Origin: an uncultured Pantoea sp.
Lineage (GTDB): Bacteria > Pseudomonadota > Gammaproteobacteria > Enterobacterales > Enterobacteriaceae
Length of the DNA: 64,000 nt
Assembly: GCA_913775175.1 (NCBI GenBank)
Contig: CAJYKU010000030.1
Span: forward strand, 1 to 64,000
Reading direction: 5' to 3'
Made by a program: the position numbers and the translations under genes. Numbering within the stretch: position 1 is the first letter of the stretch; every line of letters starts with the position of its first letter. Below the pieces are notes generated by a model. The model had not been told where the DNA came from, did no database searches, and saw only the letters and a list, made by a program, of their open reading frames with translations. Shown here one piece after another: positions 1 through 9,421 of this stretch.

Positions 1-7
1 GTGGCAT
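1..7 (-). CDS. rpsG: Start of rpsG (ribosomal protein S7), cut by window edge
   Basis: Only the first codons (Met, Pro and one further base) lie in the window. A GGAG Shine-Dalgarno sequence sits about 7 bases upstream, and the gap to the rpsL stop is 96 bases, as I recall it in the E. coli str operon. Ribosomal S7 is therefore an inference from position, the Met-Pro start and synteny; the rest of the gene is outside the window. Confidence 0.7.
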
Positions 8-103
8 GGAAATACTCCGTTGTTAATTCAGGATTGTCCAAAACTCTACGAGTTTAGTTTGACATTTAAGTTAAAACGTTTGGCCTTACTTAACGGAGAA
101 CCA
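8..103 (-). promoter_or_regulatory. rpsL-rpsG intercistronic leader, probable S7 autoregulatory target
   Basis: This is the 96-base spacer between the rpsL stop and the rpsG start. In E. coli the equivalent mRNA segment folds and binds S7, which represses rpsG and downstream translation while coupling it to rpsL. Length and context match. I did not verify the fold, so the regulatory role is carried over from E. coli. Confidence 0.5.
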
Positions 104-581
<478 letters not shown>

Positions 582-603
582 GAAATAACCAGGTTTTCAC
601 GTT

Positions 604-891
604 TTACCAGGCCACTTGCTGTTGATGCTTTGTCGTCAGCGCAACGAACCCAGTATAGTCCAGCTGGCCGATTTTGGTTGAAATTTGAGCAGACAACCCA
701 CGAGCAATAACATCATCTTCCAGCACCCATAATGTGGCCGCAGCCGCACTGAGCCGCGTCAGCATAGTGCTGCCCTGCAGTGCGGCAGTGACGCCATCCT
801 GTAACAGCAGCAGGTCATCCCCGGGTTGCAGCAGCAGCAGCAGGCTTTCAATATCGCACTGCCAGGGTGAGTGCATAAGCGTATAGAGCAT
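604..891 (-). CDS. tusB: Sulfur relay protein TusB
   Basis: This 95-residue protein is the small subunit of the TusBCD complex, which passes persulfide sulfur from TusA to TusE for MnmA-dependent 2-thiolation of the wobble uridine in tRNAs for Lys, Glu and Gln. It begins MLYTLMHSP and has the family length. It is the last gene of tusDCB, 9 bases after tusC, and precedes rpsL as in E. coli. TusB has no catalytic cysteine of its own; the relay cysteine is in TusD. Confidence 0.93.
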   Translation of the reverse strand: MLYTLMHSPWQCDIESLLLLLQPGDDLLLLQDGVTAALQGSTMLTRLSAAAATLWVLEDDVIARGLSAQISTKIGQLDYTGFVALTTKHQQQVAW

Positions 892-900
892 AACGATCTC

Positions 901-1260
901 TCAAAAACAGATAATACGGTCAAACGTGGCGAGCTTCTGACGCAGCGCATCACTCTCCAGCACTTCAGCCTGTAGTACCCGCTCTGCACTCAGGTTTACG
1001 CCGCGCGTTTGCAGTGACGTCTGACAGATATAGCACTGCTCAATGTCATACAGCGCCAGCAATCCAAAGGTAGCAATATAGTTGCGCCCTAAAATTTTCT
1101 CAGGCTGCTGTTGCCGGGTTAGCTGTAGCACGCCGTCGCCGATAAAAAACAGTCCGATATCTTCGCTTAGCGCGCCGGTGGCCAGCACCGCGTCCAGCCC
1201 TTCGCGGCCTGCACTGCTGCCGTGTGGCGCATGCGTAAACAGAAATGCAATCCGGTTCAT
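901..1260 (-). CDS. tusC: Sulfur relay protein TusC
   Basis: The 119-residue product belongs to the DsrE/DsrF-like fold and is the second component of the TusBCD heterohexamer used in tRNA 2-thiouridine synthesis. The start overlaps the tusD stop in a TGATG arrangement, implying translational coupling. Its N-terminal [16 protein letters not shown] and its length match E. coli TusC. Confidence 0.94.
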   Translation of the reverse strand: MNRIAFLFTHAPHGSSAGREGLDAVLATGALSEDIGLFFIGDGVLQLTRQQQPEKILGRNYIATFGLLALYDIEQCYICQTSLQTRGVNLSAERVLQAEVLESDALRQKLATFDRIICF

Positions 1261-1646
1261 CAGAATTGTACCAGCCTGTCGCAGCTGAGCGCCGCTTCTG
1301 CCAGCGCACCCAGCCCACTGAGTTCAAATCCCGCCTGCAGGTTGCTGGCAGCCAGCTGCAGACGCATGGCTTCCTGTTGGTCGGCAATGCCGCGCCGCAA
1401 CGCCGCAGCCACACAGACATTCAGCGTCACATGGTGATCGATATGGAGCTGTTGCCAGGCGCGTACCAGATCGATCTCATCGCTGGCGGGCGCACTTAGC
1501 TCACTGGCATTGAGTACACCTTCGCGATAAAAGAATACGCTCTCCAGCTCATGGCCTGCGGCGATTAGCGCACGGGCAAATAGCAGAGCTGTAGTGGCAT
1601 GTTGGGTGCCGTAAGCTGGTCCGGTGACCAGCAGGGTATAACGCAT
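1260..1646 (-). CDS. tusD: Sulfurtransferase subunit TusD
   Basis: This 128-residue DsrE-family protein accepts persulfide from TusA. The catalytic cysteine is visible as Cys78 in the motif [12 protein letters not shown], at the same position as in E. coli. The start codon overlaps the stop of the upstream yheO (TAATG), so yheO-tusD-tusC-tusB look like one translationally linked unit. Confidence 0.95.
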   Translation of the reverse strand: MRYTLLVTGPAYGTQHATTALLFARALIAAGHELESVFFYREGVLNASELSAPASDEIDLVRAWQQLHIDHHVTLNVCVAAALRRGIADQQEAMRLQLAASNLQAGFELSGLGALAEAALSCDRLVQF

Positions 1647-2368
1647 TAGCGCTCCTGCCCCTGAAAATCGCCGTTTTTAAACTGACGGATATAGAGATAG
1701 ACCGTGTGTTTGGAGATATTCAACCGATCGGCTACCTGGTTTATCGCATCTTTAATATCGAAGATGCCTTTTTCATAAAGATTCAGCACAATCTGCCGGT
1801 TCTTGGCGTTGTTTGAAACGTTGCGATCGGCACTGACCTCTTCAATCGTAAACTCCAGCGTCTGCATAACCAGATCTTCTACCGAGCTGGCAAAGTTCAC
1901 GCTGGAGTCGACCTGCTGCATCTCCGGCGGCATAAACGTAGACATAATCTGTGAAAAAGGCACATCCAGATTCATGTTAATGCAGAGCAGGCCAATCACG
2001 CGCTGCTGGCGATTGCGAATGGCAATGGTGACCGATTTCATCAGCACGCCGCTTTTCGCACGCGTAAAGTAGGCCCGGGAAACATTGCTGGCAGCGCCAT
2101 GCATATCATGCAACATACGCAGCGCCAGATCGGTAATGGGCGAACCCACTTTACGGCCTGTATGTTCACCATTAGCGATACGCACAGCTGAACATTTTAA
2201 ATCTTCCAGCGAGTGCAGCACGATTTCACAATGCGAACCAATCAGCATTGCCAGGCCATCGACAACCGCTTCGTAAGATTTAAGAATATCGTAATCAGCT
2301 TGCTCAAAAGAACGCTGCTCCAGTAAATCGAAGTCAGTCAGTTCACCGGGACTAAATGGATTAGACAT
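1646..2368 (-). CDS. yheO: YheO-type PAS/HTH DNA-binding regulator
   Basis: The 240-residue protein has an N-terminal YheO-like PAS domain (roughly residues 25-145, with [23 protein letters not shown]) and a C-terminal helix-turn-helix near residues 195-235 ([21 protein letters not shown]). It is presumed to be a cytoplasmic transcription factor; target and ligand are unknown to me. The start at 2368 gives the E. coli length and places AGGG about 11 bases upstream; a second ATG at 2377 is possible but too close to that site. It leads the tusDCB group and ends with a TAATG overlap into tusD. Confidence 0.88.
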   Translation of the reverse strand: MSNPFSPGELTDFDLLEQRSFEQADYDILKSYEAVVDGLAMLIGSHCEIVLHSLEDLKCSAVRIANGEHTGRKVGSPITDLALRMLHDMHGAASNVSRAYFTRAKSGVLMKSVTIAIRNRQQRVIGLLCINMNLDVPFSQIMSTFMPPEMQQVDSSVNFASSVEDLVMQTLEFTIEEVSADRNVSNNAKNRQIVLNLYEKGIFDIKDAINQVADRLNISKHTVYLYIRQFKNGDFQGQER

Positions 2369-2527
2369 CGAAGACATTACCCTACATGGCTGGAGCCTGT
2401 CGCGACAGCATTGGGGCAGACTCATCTTATGATTTATGCAGGCGTTAGTCTGGCAAATGTCGCTGGTTTTAGCCAGAGCTTTGCACGTTCGTAGCAAGAA
2501 TTGAAACAGCAGGTAAAACGTTATGAA

Positions 2528-2550
2528 ACCGCCGCCCATCGGGCGGCGGT
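2528..2550 (-). terminator. Intrinsic terminator after fkpA
   Basis: A perfect 10-bp GC-rich stem (ACCGCCGCCC and its complement) with a 3-base loop lies 13 bases past the fkpA stop. It is followed on the minus strand by only a short TTTC, so termination may be partial. Confidence 0.7.
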
Positions 2551-2563
2551 AGCGGTAAAGCAA

Positions 2564-3394
2564 TTACTGTGCTTTTTTCTCAGCAGCGGCCGGAGCCTGT
2601 GCTTTCTGATCCGCTTTAGGTGCAGGTTTGATATCCAGCAGCTCTACATCAAATACCAGCGTTGAGTTAGCCGGAATGCCAGGCACGCCGTTTTTGCCGT
2701 ACGCCAGATTTGGTGGGATAACCAGCTTGATTTTTCCACCTTTCTTCACATGCTTCAGACCTTCAGTCCAGCCTGGGATCACGCCATCAAGACGGAAAGA
2801 GAGCGGCTCGCCACGCGTGTATGAGTTATCAAACTCAGTGCCGTCAACCAGCGTACCTTTGTAGTTTACAACCACAGTGTCGCTATCTTTTGGTACAGCG
2901 CCACTGCCCTCTTTCTCAACCTGGTAAAGCAGACCTGAGTCAGTCTTCTTCACATTTTTCTCTTTGGCAAATTTTTCAGCAAATGCGCTGCCTTTATCGG
3001 CATTCTCTTTCGCATCTTTTTCCATCTTCGCCTGAGCGGCCCCTTTCACGCGGCCTTCAAAAGCCTGCAGAGTCTGCTCAATCTCCTGATCGGAGAGTTT
3101 GCTCTTACCGCCAAATGCATCCTGAACACCAGCAATCAGCTGATCTTTATCCAGTTTGATGCCCAGTTTCTCTTGTTCCTTCAGAGAGTTGTCCATGTAG
3201 CGACCCAGTGAAGCACCCAGCGCGTAGGCAGACTGCTGATCTTCATTTTTGAAGGCAGCATTTTTTGGTGCCTGTGGTGCAGCCTGCGCCGCATCAGCTG
3301 GGACTGCCGCGGTTTCTGCTGCCATTGCCAGTGGTGCATTCAGTGCCACAGCCATGGTGGTAGCTAACAATGTGACTTTAAACAGTGATTTCAT
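2564..3394 (-). CDS. fkpA: FKBP-type peptidyl-prolyl isomerase FkpA, periplasmic
   Basis: The 276-residue protein has a Sec signal peptide (MKSLFKVTLLATTMAVALNA, with probable cleavage after PLAMAA), an Ala-rich linker, an N-terminal helical dimerisation/chaperone domain (about 50-155), and a C-terminal FKBP domain (about 160-260) with VNYKGTLVDGTEFDNS and GWTEGLKHVKKGG. It isomerises proline bonds and protects unfolded envelope proteins in the periplasm. The C-terminal tail is rich in Lys, Ala and Pro. The start has GAAAGGATG close upstream. It is transcribed divergently from slyX, and a sigma-E-like promoter lies upstream. Confidence 0.97.
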   Translation of the reverse strand: MKSLFKVTLLATTMAVALNAPLAMAAETAAVPADAAQAAPQAPKNAAFKNEDQQSAYALGASLGRYMDNSLKEQEKLGIKLDKDQLIAGVQDAFGGKSKLSDQEIEQTLQAFEGRVKGAAQAKMEKDAKENADKGSAFAEKFAKEKNVKKTDSGLLYQVEKEGSGAVPKDSDTVVVNYKGTLVDGTEFDNSYTRGEPLSFRLDGVIPGWTEGLKHVKKGGKIKLVIPPNLAYGKNGVPGIPANSTLVFDVELLDIKPAPKADQKAQAPAAAEKKAQ

Positions 3395-3507
3395 CCTTTC
3401 TCCAAAACCGAAGCTTCAAACCTCGGGAATCATTGCGGGCGGTGGCCCACACTATAACTTTACGCGACAGTAACGGATACTCCCGCAGTGTAATTACCCG
3501 GTTAACG

Positions 3508-3535
3508 TCCGACCCCTGTTTCTGCAGGAAGTTTC
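3508..3535 (-). promoter_or_regulatory. Candidate sigma-E promoter for fkpA
   Basis: On the minus strand GAAACTT (3535-3529) resembles the sigma-E -35 consensus GGAACTT, followed after 15 bases by GTCGGA (3513-3508), partly matching the -10 GTCTAA. It would give a leader of about 110 bases before fkpA, which belongs to the sigma-E regulon in E. coli. The -10 match is imperfect. Confidence 0.42.
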
Positions 3536-3673
3536 ATCAGAGATATAGGCGTAGCGGGGGATTTCAATGGTTACAGGTATTCATCAGAGAAATATCAGGT
3601 GATTCTGAGGATAAAGACCGTAAAATCATGCCGGTTCATAGCAATGCGCACAACGATGACAGGAGAAGTAACT

Positions 3674-3892
3674 ATGCAGCAGACAGACTGGGATCGGCGC
3701 CTTGAAGCGCTGGAGAGCAAGCTGGCTTTTCAGGAACACACTATCGAACAGCTTAATCAGACCGTGGTAGAGCATGAGCTCGAGATGAGCAAACTGCGCG
3801 AACATGTGCGTTTGCTGGTAGATAAAGTTAAAGCTGCCGCACCTTCTATGGTGGCGTCACAATCAGAAGAGACGCCTCCGCCACACTACTGA
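3674..3892 (+). CDS. slyX: SlyX family protein
   Basis: The 72-residue protein is predicted to be almost entirely helical coiled coil, with heptad-like [18 protein letters not shown] and [18 protein letters not shown], and a proline-rich end (TPPPHY), as in the SlyX family. Its molecular function is not established. The start at 3674 follows AGGAGAAGTAACT; the upstream in-frame extension lacks family similarity. It sits between fkpA and slyD, as in E. coli. Confidence 0.93.
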   Translation: MQQTDWDRRLEALESKLAFQEHTIEQLNQTVVEHELEMSKLREHVRLLVDKVKAAAPSMVASQSEETPPPHY

Positions 3893-3911
3893 TTGTACGG
3901 GTCACAGCCAC

Positions 3912-3939
3912 AAAAAAGGCCACCCGGAGGTGGCCTTTT
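3912..3939. terminator. Bidirectional terminator between slyX and slyD
   Basis: The stem GGCCACC/GGTGGCC (3918-3924 with 3929-3935) is flanked by an A-run on the left and a T-run on the right. It therefore reads as a rho-independent terminator on both strands and serves the convergent slyX and slyD. Confidence 0.88.
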
Positions 3940-3954
3940 GATCGTAATAAATAG

Positions 3955-4485
3955 TTAGTGGTTGCAGCCGCAGCCGTCGCCATGGTCGTGACCATGATCG
4001 TGGTCGTGATGATGGCCATCTGCGCCATGTACGTGACCGTGCGCCAGCTCTTCTTCGGTTGCAGCGCGGATCGCAACAACTTCAACGTTGAAGTTCAGAT
4101 TCTGACCCGCCAGCATGTGGTTACCATCAACCACAACGTGCTCATCTTCCACTTCAGTGATTTCAACCGGTACCGGGCCCTGGTCAGTCTCTGCCAGGAA
4201 GCGCATACCTACCTGCAGTTCATCCACACCCATGAAAACATCTTTTGGCACGCGCTGTACCAGATTGTCATCATACTGACCGTAAGCGTCGTTTGCCGGA
4301 ATATGCACATCAAATTTGTCGCCGACCTCATGATTTTCCAGCGCTTTTTCCAGACCAGAAATCAGGGAACCATGACCGTGCAGATAGTCCAACGGTGCGC
4401 TCACCGATGACTCGTCAACCAACACACCATCTTCGGTACGTACCTGATACGCCAGGCTCACCACCAGGTCTTTTGCTACTTTCAT
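3955..4485 (-). CDS. slyD: FKBP-type prolyl isomerase and metallochaperone SlyD
   Basis: The 176-residue protein has the SlyD FKBP domain interrupted by an insert-in-flap chaperone domain (about residues 1-150; DYLHGHGSLISGLEKAL, PANDAYGQ). A metal-binding tail follows, rich in His, Asp and Cys (HHHDHDHGHDHGDGCGCNH). It assists folding and supplies nickel for [NiFe] hydrogenase maturation in E. coli. The tail is about 20 residues shorter than in E. coli SlyD (196 aa) and has two Cys within CGC, so metal capacity may be lower. Start supported by AGGAGATATC upstream. Confidence 0.96.
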   Translation of the reverse strand: MKVAKDLVVSLAYQVRTEDGVLVDESSVSAPLDYLHGHGSLISGLEKALENHEVGDKFDVHIPANDAYGQYDDNLVQRVPKDVFMGVDELQVGMRFLAETDQGPVPVEITEVEDEHVVVDGNHMLAGQNLNFNVEVVAIRAATEEELAHGHVHGADGHHHDHDHGHDHGDGCGCNH

Positions 4486-4680
4486 GATATCTCCTAACCG
4501 TTGAGAACTTAAGATCCCGTCTCATTGGTCTATTTTTGCGTGCAATAACCAACCAGAAAGGTTTAAAGCTAAACAGGTCTGTCATTGCATTAATGCAGCC
4601 TATTCAACGTTAATGGCGCCGATTGTAGCGGAATTCAATACCTCTGTAAGTCTCAGCACAAAAAAAGCTGTGCCGCTTCG

Positions 4681-4875
4681 TTACTCAGGATGAAAAATGC
4701 CGATTACCTGTTCATTTGGGCGAACTTTATCACGCGCCTGTTTGTCCGCTTCACGCATCTGGTGCCCACACCTGACGCACTCCACGACATCCACACTGTT
4801 TTCACGCCACATCGCCAGGGTATCTTTTTCCTGACACTGTGGACATACCGCACCGGCAATAAAACGTTTACGCAT
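4681..4875 (-). CDS. yheV: YheV family putative zinc ribbon protein
   Basis: This small protein (64 aa) carries CPQC (residues 11-14) and CVRC near residue 33, a probable Zn-ribbon, followed by a conserved GHQMREADKQARD and the ending VIGIFHPE. Function is unknown. The ATG at 4875 was chosen because AGGA lies 5 bases upstream and it matches the E. coli start; an in-frame GTG at 4893 would add six residues. It is downstream of kefG-kefB on the same strand. Confidence 0.88.
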   Translation of the reverse strand: MRKRFIAGAVCPQCQEKDTLAMWRENSVDVVECVRCGHQMREADKQARDKVRPNEQVIGIFHPE

Positions 4876-4964
4876 TTTTTCCTGCCCGCTCACTCTTCAC
4901 GGATACTGTAAGTGTATACCCTTTGCAGCACAAATTGCAGCGCTCAGGCTGAATGCGCTGCGGC

Positions 4965-6767
4965 CTATTCATCATCCCAGCCGTTGATCTGGCGCTTCTC
5001 ATGCTGCATTTCACGCTGGAAAATATCCTCCAGCTCGCGACGCGCTTCGCGTACTCGTGAAACCTGCACGCTGTCATCATGTCCCGGCATCAGCTCTCGT
5101 AACATGCGCATATCCAGACGACGGAAGTGCTGCTGCGCGCGCTGCGCCTGATGTGGATGCATTCCTAGTGAAATCAGCGCCTTGCGCCCCAGCTCCAGCG
5201 CACTGGAGAAGGTTTCGCGTGAGAATAACGTCACCCCGGCCTGCAGCAGTTCATGCGCCTCTACACGCCCGCGCGCCCGCGCCAGAATCTCCAGCTGCGG
5301 AAAGTGATGCTGACAAAGCTGCACTATTGCCATGGCATCTTCCGGGTCGCTACAGGTGATCACAATAGATTGAGCATTCTCTGCACCCGCTGCCCGTAGC
5401 AGTTCGAGTTCAGTAGCATCGCCGTAGTACACTTTGTAACCATATTTGCGCATCAGGCTGACTGCGGAGATATCCCGCTCCAGTACCGTAATACGCTTGT
5501 TGTTGGCCATTAGCAGACGCCCGACAACCTGACCAAAACGCCCAAACCCCACCACAATGACCTGCGGCTTATCATCTTCGACATAGGGTTTCTCATCACT
5601 CTCCTCCTGATCGTTAAAGCGGCGAGCCAGAATCCTGTCCACACCCTGCATCAGTAAGGGAGTCGTCATCATTGACAGCGTCACGGTAACCAGCAGCAGC
5701 GGTAGCTGATCGCCGCTAAACAGCCGCGCCGATGACGCAGCAGAGAAGAGCACAAAGGCAAATTCTCCTCCCTGACTCAGTACACCTGCAAATTGCAGCC
5801 GTTCCGAACTACGCAGGCCATAGATCCGCGACAGAATGTAGAGCACCAGCGTTTTCACCGCGACCAGTACCACTACGCCAGTGAGAATGGCAAGGATATG
5901 CGTGTAGAGCACACCGAGATTCAGCGCCATGCCTACCGAGATAAAGAATAGTCCCAGCAGTAGCCCTTTAAACGGCTCAATAGCCACTTCCAGCTCATGC
6001 CGGTATTCACTCTCTGCCAGCAGGATACCCGCGATAAACGTGCCCAGTGCCATCGACAAGCCAAGCGCATCCATAAACAGCGCCGAGCCCAGCACCAGCA
6101 GCAGTGAAGCGGCGGTAAAGACCTCACGCACCCCGGAAGCAGCAATAAAGCGCAGAATCGGCCGCAGCAGATAGCGGCCACCAATCAGCATGCCGGCAAA
6201 CGCCACGACTTTCATTGCCACTTTAAGCCAGTCAATATGACCGCTATCACCACCTGCCAGCAGCGGCACCAGCGCCAGCGCCGGGATCACAGCCAGATCC
6301 TGGAACAGCAGTACTGAAAAGCCCAGCTGACCCGATTCGTTACGATTCATGCCCTTATCGCGCATCAACTGCAGCGCCATCGCCGTAGAAGACATCGCCA
6401 GGCCGATACCGCCAATCACTGCGGCCTGCCAGCTAAAGTCGCTCAGCCAGAGCAGAACACCGAGCACCAGCGCAGAAAAAATAACCTGCGCCGCACCCAC
6501 ACCAAAAATTGAACGCCGCAGTGACCAGAGCTTGGCAGGATTAAGCTCCAGTCCGATAATAAACATCAGGAACACCACACCCAGCTCAGAGAAGTGCAGG
6601 ATCTCTTCCACATCGCTGATAAAACCCAGTCCCCATGGGCCAATCGCTATACCTGCCAGCAGATATCCCAGTACCGCACCGATGCCAAGTCGGGCAGCAA
6701 TCGGCACGATCAATACCGCCGCAACCAGATAGATAACACCCGCAGTGAGTAATGTTTCGCCTTGCAT
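4965..6767 (-). CDS. kefB: Glutathione-regulated potassium-efflux antiporter KefB
   Basis: The 600-residue inner-membrane protein has a CPA2 Na+/H+ exchanger domain with about 12 hydrophobic segments (residues 1-380), then a cytoplasmic TrkA-N/RCK domain (about 400-515) with the nucleotide-binding motif [13 protein letters not shown]. It releases K+ in exchange for protons when electrophile-glutathione adducts bind, acidifying the cytosol as protection. Length equals the E. coli protein (601). Its start overlaps the kefG stop (TAATG), so the ancillary protein and channel are translationally coupled. Confidence 0.97.
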   Translation of the reverse strand: MQGETLLTAGVIYLVAAVLIVPIAARLGIGAVLGYLLAGIAIGPWGLGFISDVEEILHFSELGVVFLMFIIGLELNPAKLWSLRRSIFGVGAAQVIFSALVLGVLLWLSDFSWQAAVIGGIGLAMSSTAMALQLMRDKGMNRNESGQLGFSVLLFQDLAVIPALALVPLLAGGDSGHIDWLKVAMKVVAFAGMLIGGRYLLRPILRFIAASGVREVFTAASLLLVLGSALFMDALGLSMALGTFIAGILLAESEYRHELEVAIEPFKGLLLGLFFISVGMALNLGVLYTHILAILTGVVVLVAVKTLVLYILSRIYGLRSSERLQFAGVLSQGGEFAFVLFSAASSARLFSGDQLPLLLVTVTLSMMTTPLLMQGVDRILARRFNDQEESDEKPYVEDDKPQVIVVGFGRFGQVVGRLLMANNKRITVLERDISAVSLMRKYGYKVYYGDATELELLRAAGAENAQSIVITCSDPEDAMAIVQLCQHHFPQLEILARARGRVEAHELLQAGVTLFSRETFSSALELGRKALISLGMHPHQAQRAQQHFRRLDMRMLRELMPGHDDSVQVSRVREARRELEDIFQREMQHEKRQINGWDDE

Positions 6768-7318
6768 TATATTCCTCCGTGCGGCAGCGGTGATTTCAGC
6801 CAGTCGCCATATGCGCGGGCAAAATTACGCAGAATCTCTGGTGTCTGCCGCCGTGCCCAGTGGATCACCATTGGTGCCAGCCAGTGCATACGACACATCT
6901 GCGCCGTGAGTTCAAACGGGCGCATAATGTCACTCATTGGATAGCGGTTAAGACCATCATAGTGATACGCCGTTTCTGGCTCACCGGTAGTGACCACGCT
7001 GCGCCAGTATTTTCCTTCCAGCGCATTGCCATCAACACCGCTGGCAAAACCGCGTGACAGCACGCGATCAAACCACTCTTTAAGCAGCGCCGGACAGCTA
7101 TAGGTGTAAAGCGGGTGCTGAAACACCACAATGTCATGATCGCGCAATAGCTGCTGCTCATAGTGGATATCGATAAAGAAATCCGGATAGTGAGCATATA
7201 AGTCATGCACCGTGACATGTTCAAGTTCCATCGCCGACTGCAGCAAAACCCGATTAGCAATCGAATCCTGTGACTCCGGATGGGCATAAAGCAGCAAAAC
7301 TTTAGGTGGCTGCGACAT
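6767..7318 (-). CDS. kefG: KefB ancillary flavoprotein KefG
   Basis: The 183-residue protein is a flavodoxin-fold quinone oxidoreductase of the KefF/KefG type ([13 protein letters not shown] near the N-terminus, [17 protein letters not shown] mid-protein). KefG is required for full KefB activity and binds its cytoplasmic face. The start at 7318 follows GGAGGGTAAGG; longer in-frame starts lack a ribosome site. It is divergent from yheS. Confidence 0.95.
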   Translation of the reverse strand: MSQPPKVLLLYAHPESQDSIANRVLLQSAMELEHVTVHDLYAHYPDFFIDIHYEQQLLRDHDIVVFQHPLYTYSCPALLKEWFDRVLSRGFASGVDGNALEGKYWRSVVTTGEPETAYHYDGLNRYPMSDIMRPFELTAQMCRMHWLAPMVIHWARRQTPEILRNFARAYGDWLKSPLPHGGI

Positions 7319-7433
7319 CCTTACCCTCCAAAGCGTCGTCACCGCAGCGGAATTCCGCTACCATGCTCAACGCAACTAAACATTATTGAATTATGTTGCC
7401 GATAAATTACCATATTCTGACGATACGGCGCCT

Positions 7434-9338
7434 ATGATTGTCTTTTCCGCACTACAGATACGACGCGGCACCAGTGTGCTGCTGGACAACGCAACCGCGA
7501 CCATTAATCCAGGCCAGAAAGTAGGCCTGGTCGGTAAAAATGGCTGCGGTAAATCCACCCTGCTGTCACTGCTCAAAGATGAAATTGGCAGCGATGCAGG
7601 CAGTGTGACCTTTCCCCGCAACTGGGCGCTGGCGTGGGTCAACCAGGAGACGCCCGCGCTGAGTAAACCCGCGCTGGAGTATGTTATCGACGGTGACCGC
7701 GAATATCGTCAGCTCGAATCTGAATTAGCCGGGGCGAATACGCGCGATGATGGCAACGCCATTGCGCTGCTGCATGGCAAACTGGATGCCATTCAGGCGT
7801 GGAGTATACATGCGCGCGCATCCAGTCTGCTGCACGGTCTGGGCTTTAGCCAGGAGCAATTAATGCGGCCGGTCAGTGACTTTTCCGGTGGCTGGCGGAT
7901 GCGGCTTAACCTGGCTCAGGCGCTGGTATGCCGCTCCGATTTACTGCTGCTGGATGAGCCAACAAACCACCTCGACCTTGATGCGGTAATCTGGCTGGAG
8001 CGCTGGCTGAAAAGCTATACGGGCACGCTGATTCTTATCTCGCACGATCGCGACTTTCTCGATCCGGTTGTGGATAAAATTATTCATATCGAGCAGCAGA
8101 CGCTATTCGAGTACACCGGTAACTACAGCTCGTTTGAGCGACAGCGTGTCGCCAAACTTGCTCAGCAGCAGTCGCTTTATCAGAGTCAGCAGGAAAAAGT
8201 TGCGCATCTGCAGAAATATATCGATCGCTTCCGGGCGCAGGCGACTAAAGCCAAACAGGCGCAAAGCCGTATCAAGATGCTGGAACGCATGGAACTGATT
8301 GCTCCTGCCCACGTCGATAACCCGTTCAGCTTTAGTTTCCGTGCGCCAGAAAGCCTGCCTAATCCGCTGCTGAAAATGGAAAAGGTCACGGCTGGCTATG
8401 GCGATCGCATTATCCTTGATGCCATCAAGCTCAACCTGGTACCCGGTTCACGCATTGGGCTGCTGGGCCGGAACGGTGCGGGTAAATCCACACTGATCAA
8501 ACTACTGGCGGGCGAAATTGAACCGCTGGAAGGAAAAGTGGGTCTGGCAAAAGGCATTAAGCTTGGCTATTTTGCCCAGCATCAGCTGGAATACTTGCGG
8601 GCCGAAGAGTCGCCGCTGCAACATCTGGCACGCATTGCGCCAAAAGTGCTGGAGCAGCAGCTACGCGATTATCTGGGCGGCTTTGGTTTCCAGGGGGACA
8701 AAGTCAGCGAAGCCACCGCACGTTTTTCTGGCGGTGAAAAAGCACGACTGGTACTGGCGCTGATTGTCTGGCAGCGGCCAAACCTGCTGCTGCTGGATGA
8801 ACCCACCAACCATCTGGATCTCGATATGCGTCAGGCACTGACTGAAGCGCTGATCGATTTTGAAGGTGCGCTGGTTGTGGTCTCGCACGACCGCCATCTG
8901 CTGCGTTCCACCACGGATGATCTCTATCTGGTTCACGATCGCAAAGTCGATGTGTTTGCAGGCGATCTGGATGACTATCAGCAGTGGCTAAGCGATCTGC
9001 AAAAGCAGCAGGCACAGCAGGATGCCGTACCAAAGCAGGATAATGCCAATAGCGCACAGTCGCGCAAAGATCAGAAGCGTCGTGAGGCTGAGCTGCGTGC
9101 GCAGACCCAGCCACTGCGCAAAGAGATTGAGAAGCTGGAGAAGCAGATGGCGAAGTGGCAAAAGCAGCTGAACGAGGCTGAAACGCTGCTGGCTGACGGC
9201 GCAATCTACGATCAGAGCCGAAAAGCAGATCTCACCGCTGCGCTGCAGCGTCAGGCAGAGAGTAAATCTGCGCTGGAAGAGGCGGAGATGGCATGGCTTG
9301 AGGCGCAGGAGCAGCTGGAGCAGATGCTGGCGGAGTAA
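7434..9338 (+). CDS. yheS: ABC-F family ATPase YheS
   Basis: The 634-residue soluble protein has two ABC domains without membrane segments. The first Walker A is GKNGCGKST (residues 34-42) with LSGGWRMRL-type signature; the second has GRNGAGKST and FSGGEKARLVLAL. The two copies of LLLLDEPTNHLDLD are typical, followed by a charged coiled-coil C-terminus. ABC-F proteins act on the ribosome E-site; the particular role of YheS (translation quality or stalling relief) is less settled. The start MIVFSALQIRRG matches E. coli; a TTG further upstream in frame is unlikely. The E. coli neighbour yheT is displaced here by the accessory block. Confidence 0.95.
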   Translation: MIVFSALQIRRGTSVLLDNATATINPGQKVGLVGKNGCGKSTLLSLLKDEIGSDAGSVTFPRNWALAWVNQETPALSKPALEYVIDGDREYRQLESELAGANTRDDGNAIALLHGKLDAIQAWSIHARASSLLHGLGFSQEQLMRPVSDFSGGWRMRLNLAQALVCRSDLLLLDEPTNHLDLDAVIWLERWLKSYTGTLILISHDRDFLDPVVDKIIHIEQQTLFEYTGNYSSFERQRVAKLAQQQSLYQSQQEKVAHLQKYIDRFRAQATKAKQAQSRIKMLERMELIAPAHVDNPFSFSFRAPESLPNPLLKMEKVTAGYGDRIILDAIKLNLVPGSRIGLLGRNGAGKSTLIKLLAGEIEPLEGKVGLAKGIKLGYFAQHQLEYLRAEESPLQHLARIAPKVLEQQLRDYLGGFGFQGDKVSEATARFSGGEKARLVLALIVWQRPNLLLLDEPTNHLDLDMRQALTEALIDFEGALVVVSHDRHLLRSTTDDLYLVHDRKVDVFAGDLDDYQQWLSDLQKQQAQQDAVPKQDNANSAQSRKDQKRREAELRAQTQPLRKEIEKLEKQMAKWQKQLNEAETLLADGAIYDQSRKADLTAALQRQAESKSALEEAEMAWLEAQEQLEQMLAE

Positions 9339-9353
9339 CCCGCCCTGCTGAAC

Positions 9354-9409
9354 AGCATAACGGCTGATTTCGCAAGCCAGACAGCGCTTGCCGGATCAGC
9401 TGTTATGCT
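9354..9409. terminator. Long nested inverted repeat between convergent yheS and tauD
   Basis: An outer 15-bp stem (9354-9368 with 9395-9409, one G-U pair) encloses an inner GCAAGC/GCTTGC stem (9372-9377 with 9386-9391). On the plus strand it is followed by CTTTTCTCT. It probably terminates yheS and tauD transcription; the size and nested form also resemble a REP/BIME-like palindrome. Confidence 0.6.
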
Positions 9410-9421
9410 CTTTTCTCTGCC

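Noticed and set aside
4656-4676. GCAC...GTGC stem around an A-run downstream of yheV
   Set aside because: The stem is only 4-5 bp and the T-run lies inside the loop, so a terminator call is unsupported.
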